Under the pieces are notes generated by a model. The model worked only from the letters and a program-made list of their open reading frames with translations, had not been told where the DNA came from and made no database searches. A stretch of 64,000 bases of DNA from Pseudomonas sp. S30. GTDB lineage: Bacteria; Pseudomonadota; Gammaproteobacteria; Pseudomonadales; Pseudomonadaceae. The number at the start of each line of letters is the position of its first letter. Positions within the stretch are counted from its first letter, which is position 1. Below are positions 61,281-64,000 of the stretch, in pieces. Position numbers and translations under genes: made by a program. The DNA is taken from assembly GCF_016518545.1 (NCBI RefSeq), contig NZ_JACVTO010000003.1, positions 124,001-188,000 of the forward strand, written 5' to 3'.

Positions 61281-62046
61281 TCAGTGAGCAGGAAAGCCGA
61301 TTCCCATCCCGACCAATGTCCGAATGGCGAGTCCGGCCACAGGCTTGACGCGCTCTCGCTGACGCCTGCGAGCCTTGCATCTGACCTCCTCGAGCAACGT
61401 GACGTGGCTGCCGAATCCGGTGCGCAATACCGTATCGCCCTTGAGGGAGACCGCTGCCAGACCGTGCGCTGTGTAACGCCGTGACAGGGCTGTTTGCTCC
61501 TAACAGGCGGCGGGATGTGCACGAACCGCTCAATCGAGGCAAGCCTGGATTGAGGGAGAACGCTTGCCAATCGGGTTTGTCCGACAACAGTGGGTAACAA
61601 GGGACATTGGCGATGACTTGTCGTTCCCCGATGCGGATGTAGGGGCTATGCACCGACAGGTCGTGGGCGTGACTGCGCAGCCACACTTGCAGACTATGTG
61701 GGCTGGACTCGAGAATCAGCCGCGAGTCTTCAACGAAATGTTGCCGGTAGAATGCCCAGTCATCTTCGCAATGGAAGATATAGGGCGTCTTGACATGGCT
61801 ATAGGCCAGATCGATCGAGGCCAACTGCCCAAGCTTGGGCCGGTTGACGAAGACACGACAATGCGCTTTCCAGCTTTCGGGAACGGCGCCATGAACGGCG
61901 TCGTCGCCGGAGTCCTCGGTGATGAAGACCTCGCGAATGGGCGCGGTGTTGCAACGGTCGAAGCTGTCCAGGGTGGCCTTGAGCAGATCGAGCCGACCAC
62001 AACTGGTCACCACCAGGGTAATGTCACTGTTATCCGAGAAGCGCAC
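61281..62046 (-). pseudogene. Glycosyltransferase (GT-A type) disrupted by two frame shifts
   Basis: The N-terminal two thirds reads in one frame from a GTG at 62046 (GGAGG 6 nt upstream): DITLVVTSCGRLDLLKATLDSF, EDSGDD and FHCEDDWAFYRQHFVED, a GT-A donor site. After NPGL near 61540 the plausible continuation (ASIERFVHIPPPVRSKQ) is in another frame. Near 61489 it changes again, to ALSRRYTAHGLAAVSLKGD and LRTGFGSHV, ending at a TGA at 61281-61283. A missing G in AAACAGCCCTG would explain the second shift. Either this is a recent pseudogene or there are two assembly errors. If intact it would be about 250 residues. Confidence 0.75.
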
Positions 62047-62099
62047 CGGCTTCCTCCGCCTGCGGCCCCGTCGGCGCACGCACGGCAGGGCTGGATGAT

Positions 62100-63056
62100 T
62101 CAGAACCCAAGTCTCAGGCGCAGACGCTGCCACGCATTGAGCGCAGGTCGTGGCCTGAGTGGGGGTTTCATGTGGTCGACGATGCTACGCCCCACCTGGG
62201 AAAAACTGAAGCCCGAGAGCGCCAGCTCCCGGCCGTTGGCCGCGATACGTGCCGCCAGCTGCGGGTCGCCGCGCAGTACCGCGAGCTTGCGCTGGAGCAC
62301 CGGAATGCTGTCGTACAGCACCACGTTGTGCATGTCCTGCAGACCCAGCGCGTCGTTCTCCGCCGGGCCTTGGTCGAAGGCCAGCAACACGCAGCCGCAG
62401 GCCATCGCCTCGAAGTTCTTGATCATGTATTCGCCCATGCCGACATCCGCGCTGACGAAGAAGCGAATGCGGTTGAGCGTGTTGCAGTAGTCCTCTCCGG
62501 ACTTGGTGCGCGTGACCAGCAGGTTCTCGACCTGGGCCAGCTCATCGAGCAACGCCTTGCGGCCGCTGTACGCCACGCTCTTGGTGCTGCCGACGAACGC
62601 CAGCTCCAGGTCGCGCTCGCGGCCCTGGTCGCTGAGCAACTGCTCGTCATAGCCCTTGGGCACGAACACCGCATCGAAGCCTTCCTGACGCAGGCGCTGG
62701 CTGACCACGAAACCCGAGCTGATCACCCGTGCCCAGGGCAGCTTGCGGTAATGCGCGCTGAACGCCCCGGTGTACTTGCAGGCAATGTAGTTCTGGTAGG
62801 CGTCGTGTTCGAGGATCACCAGGTTTGGAAGGGTGCGGATGAAGCCGACCTGACGAATTTCCTGCTTGAATCGCAGGAAGAAGATGATCCGGTCGTAGCG
62901 CTCCACGTCCACTTCACGCTTGAAGTAGCGGCGCAGATTGCGCTGGTCCTCGCTCGAGAGCCAGCGCAAGTCGCACTCGCAGTGGGCCGCGACGCCGTCG
63001 TAGAGCCGGTCGAGGATGGCCCGCTGTTCTTTCTGCACCAGAAACAAGACTTTCAT
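62100..63056 (-). CDS. Glycosyltransferase with GT1-like C-terminal domain
   Basis: The 318-residue protein starts MKVLFLVQKEQRAILDRLYDG and contains a late GEYMIKNFEAMACGCVLLAF segment, the donor-binding E-x-MA-G-x-P-like motif of spore-protein/CgeB-type glycosyltransferases. FVGSTKSVAYSGRKALLDEL precedes it. The ATG at 63056 has GAGG 6 nt upstream, 25 bp after the deacetylase gene. A core or O-antigen sugar transfer is inferred from its neighbours. Confidence 0.82.
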   Translation of the reverse strand: MKVLFLVQKEQRAILDRLYDGVAAHCECDLRWLSSEDQRNLRRYFKREVDVERYDRIIFFLRFKQEIRQVGFIRTLPNLVILEHDAYQNYIACKYTGAFSAHYRKLPWARVISSGFVVSQRLRQEGFDAVFVPKGYDEQLLSDQGRERDLELAFVGSTKSVAYSGRKALLDELAQVENLLVTRTKSGEDYCNTLNRIRFFVSADVGMGEYMIKNFEAMACGCVLLAFDQGPAENDALGLQDMHNVVLYDSIPVLQRKLAVLRGDPQLAARIAANGRELALSGFSFSQVGRSIVDHMKPPLRPRPALNAWQRLRLRLGF

Positions 63057-63081
63057 TGCATTCCTCGCAAGCGGGTTGCCA

Positions 63082-64000
63082 TCACGATCGATCATCGTTC
63101 GCCGGCCATTCGCGGCGCCAGAACAGTTCGTGCCTGCGCACGGCCTTGCGGAAGAACTCGTTCTGGCCATAGGGCGAAACGCGACGACCGGCCAGCCAGC
63201 GCTGCAACCAGCGCCGCACACGGCGTTTGAAGGGGGGCGGGGGCTGCAGGTCGTGCATCATGCCCAGCGCCATGGCCTTGTCACGCTGGGTGGCGAGGTC
63301 CAGCACCAGGCTGTACGGCGCCCAGGGCTCGCTGGCCTGGAGTTGCGGTGGCAATGCGACGCCATCGCCGCTGTCACCCATGGGCCAACGATCGTTGTCG
63401 TGCAGGTGATTGGCGTAGCAGAGCAAGGTCTGTGGCTGCCAGGCCATGCCCTGCAAGGCCTCGAGCACGGCGGCCTGGGCGCACACGTGGTCCGGATGGG
63501 GGTCGAGCTGCGGGTGGGGTAGGACCAGGATCTCAGGCCGGGCCTTTTCCAGCAGCGCGCGCAGGTCGGCCAACAGATTGTTCCAGGTCGGCGCGCCGTC
63601 GGCGTCGGCCGGCAGTGCACAGGTGTTGAAGCGGCGAAACGGCCGGATGTCGTCCATCTGTGCTTCGCGCGAGCCTGCCGGCTGATCGGGGGCCGCTTGC
63701 ATGGCCGGCAGTTGCAGGCAGAAATAACCCAACTGCGCGCATTGCGCTTCAGGCACCCCTGCCCAGCGCGGCACCGCCACGCTGTCCCAGGCACGCAGGC
63801 GGCCCTTGAGCTGCGCGGCGGCGGCCGGCTCCAGCCCCATGCGCCGGTAGTGATCGGCCTCGATCTCGCCCGCTGTCAGCGTGACGATCCAGGCCTCTTG
63901 AGCCTGACTGTAGAGGCCGTAGGCGGCCAGTTCGGCGTCGTCTGCATGGGGCGCGATCACCATGATCCGACGCTGACGCCATTGCATGGCAGGCGTCACC
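63082..64000 (-). CDS. PIG-L family deacetylase (start probably outside the window)
   Basis: This LmbE/PIG-L zinc N-deacetylase has the metal ligands in VIAPHADDAEL and in LPHPQLDPHPDH. The C-terminus carries RRHELFWRREW. The frame is still open at the window edge, where a GTG at 63999 and an ATG at 63987 are possible but unproven starts. In LPS clusters such enzymes remove N-acetyl groups from sugars. It heads the run deacetylase - glycosyltransferase - broken glycosyltransferase - glycosyltransferase. Confidence 0.83.
   Translation of the reverse strand, partial: VTPAMQWRQRRIMVIAPHADDAELAAYGLYSQAQEAWIVTLTAGEIEADHYRRMGLEPAAAAQLKGRLRAWDSVAVPRWAGVPEAQCAQLGYFCLQLPAMQAAPDQPAGSREAQMDDIRPFRRFNTCALPADADGAPTWNNLLADLRALLEKARPEILVLPHPQLDPHPDHVCAQAAVLEALQGMAWQPQTLLCYANHLHDNDRWPMGDSGDGVALPPQLQASEPWAPYSLVLDLATQRDKAMALGMMHDLQPPPPFKRRVRRWLQRWLAGRRVSPYGQNEFFRKAVRRHELFWRREWPANDDRS

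Overview
The window is a chromosomal segment of a high-GC gammaproteobacterium, almost certainly a fluorescent Pseudomonas of the P. putida type. Grounds are the high-GC codon use, frequent GTG/TTG starts behind strong Shine-Dalgarno (SD) sites, and gene order. The order queG / nnrD-tsaE-amiB-mutL-miaA-hfq-hflX-hflK-hflC-hisZ-purA, then orn / rsgA, motA-motB, psd / serB, parC-parE, yqiA-cpdA-yqiB-nudF, thiC / tolC, waaA and hldE / msbA is a gammaproteobacterial core backbone in its pseudomonad arrangement. No tRNA, rRNA, CRISPR array or complete insertion sequence was seen.

Left end (1-8.2 kb): the 3' part of a duplicated-domain iron ABC permease converges on an accessory quorum-sensing locus. 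A LuxR receptor gene lies 103 bp upstream of a LuxI-type acyl-homoserine-lactone synthase. luxI opens a tightly packed eight-gene operon: luxI, a flavodoxin-fold oxidoreductase, a DUF2867-like protein, an AfsA-type hotdog protein with a PilZ-like tail, an Old-Yellow-Enzyme reductase, two short-chain dehydrogenases and a small membrane protein. A perfect CTG-N10-CAG lux-type box sits 61-80 bp upstream of luxI. AfsA-type enzymes make the butenolide skeleton of Streptomyces gamma-butyrolactone (or furan) signals, so this looks like an acyl-homoserine-lactone-controlled pathway for a second small molecule. It is the most interesting part of the window.

8.4-28.5 kb: a chemoreceptor gene, purA and hisZ, a 160-bp palindromic MITE-like element, the hfl/hfq/miaA/mutL/amiB/tsaE/nnrD superoperon (RNA chaperone, tRNA modification, mismatch repair, cell separation, metabolite repair), queG, a TRIC-family channel, orn, rsgA and the flagellar stator genes motAB.

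28.6-50.4 kb: an HDOD protein divergent from motA, a rhodanese and psd; serB divergent from a ytjB-type membrane protein; an orphan PqiC-type lipoprotein; topoisomerase IV (parC, parE) with two exported or membrane-anchored proteins between the subunits; yqiA, cpdA, yqiB, nudF; an RsiV-like lipoprotein; thiC behind a TPP riboswitch; tolC and waaA.

50.5-64 kb: a LysR/SMR-efflux divergent pair, a translationally coupled FAD oxidoreductase and aldo/keto reductase, an unknown 322-residue protein, then an LPS block: hldE, msbA, a WaaL-type ligase, a small LPS-kinase-like protein, a glycosyltransferase, a glycosyltransferase broken by two frame disruptions, another glycosyltransferase and a PIG-L deacetylase that runs off the end.
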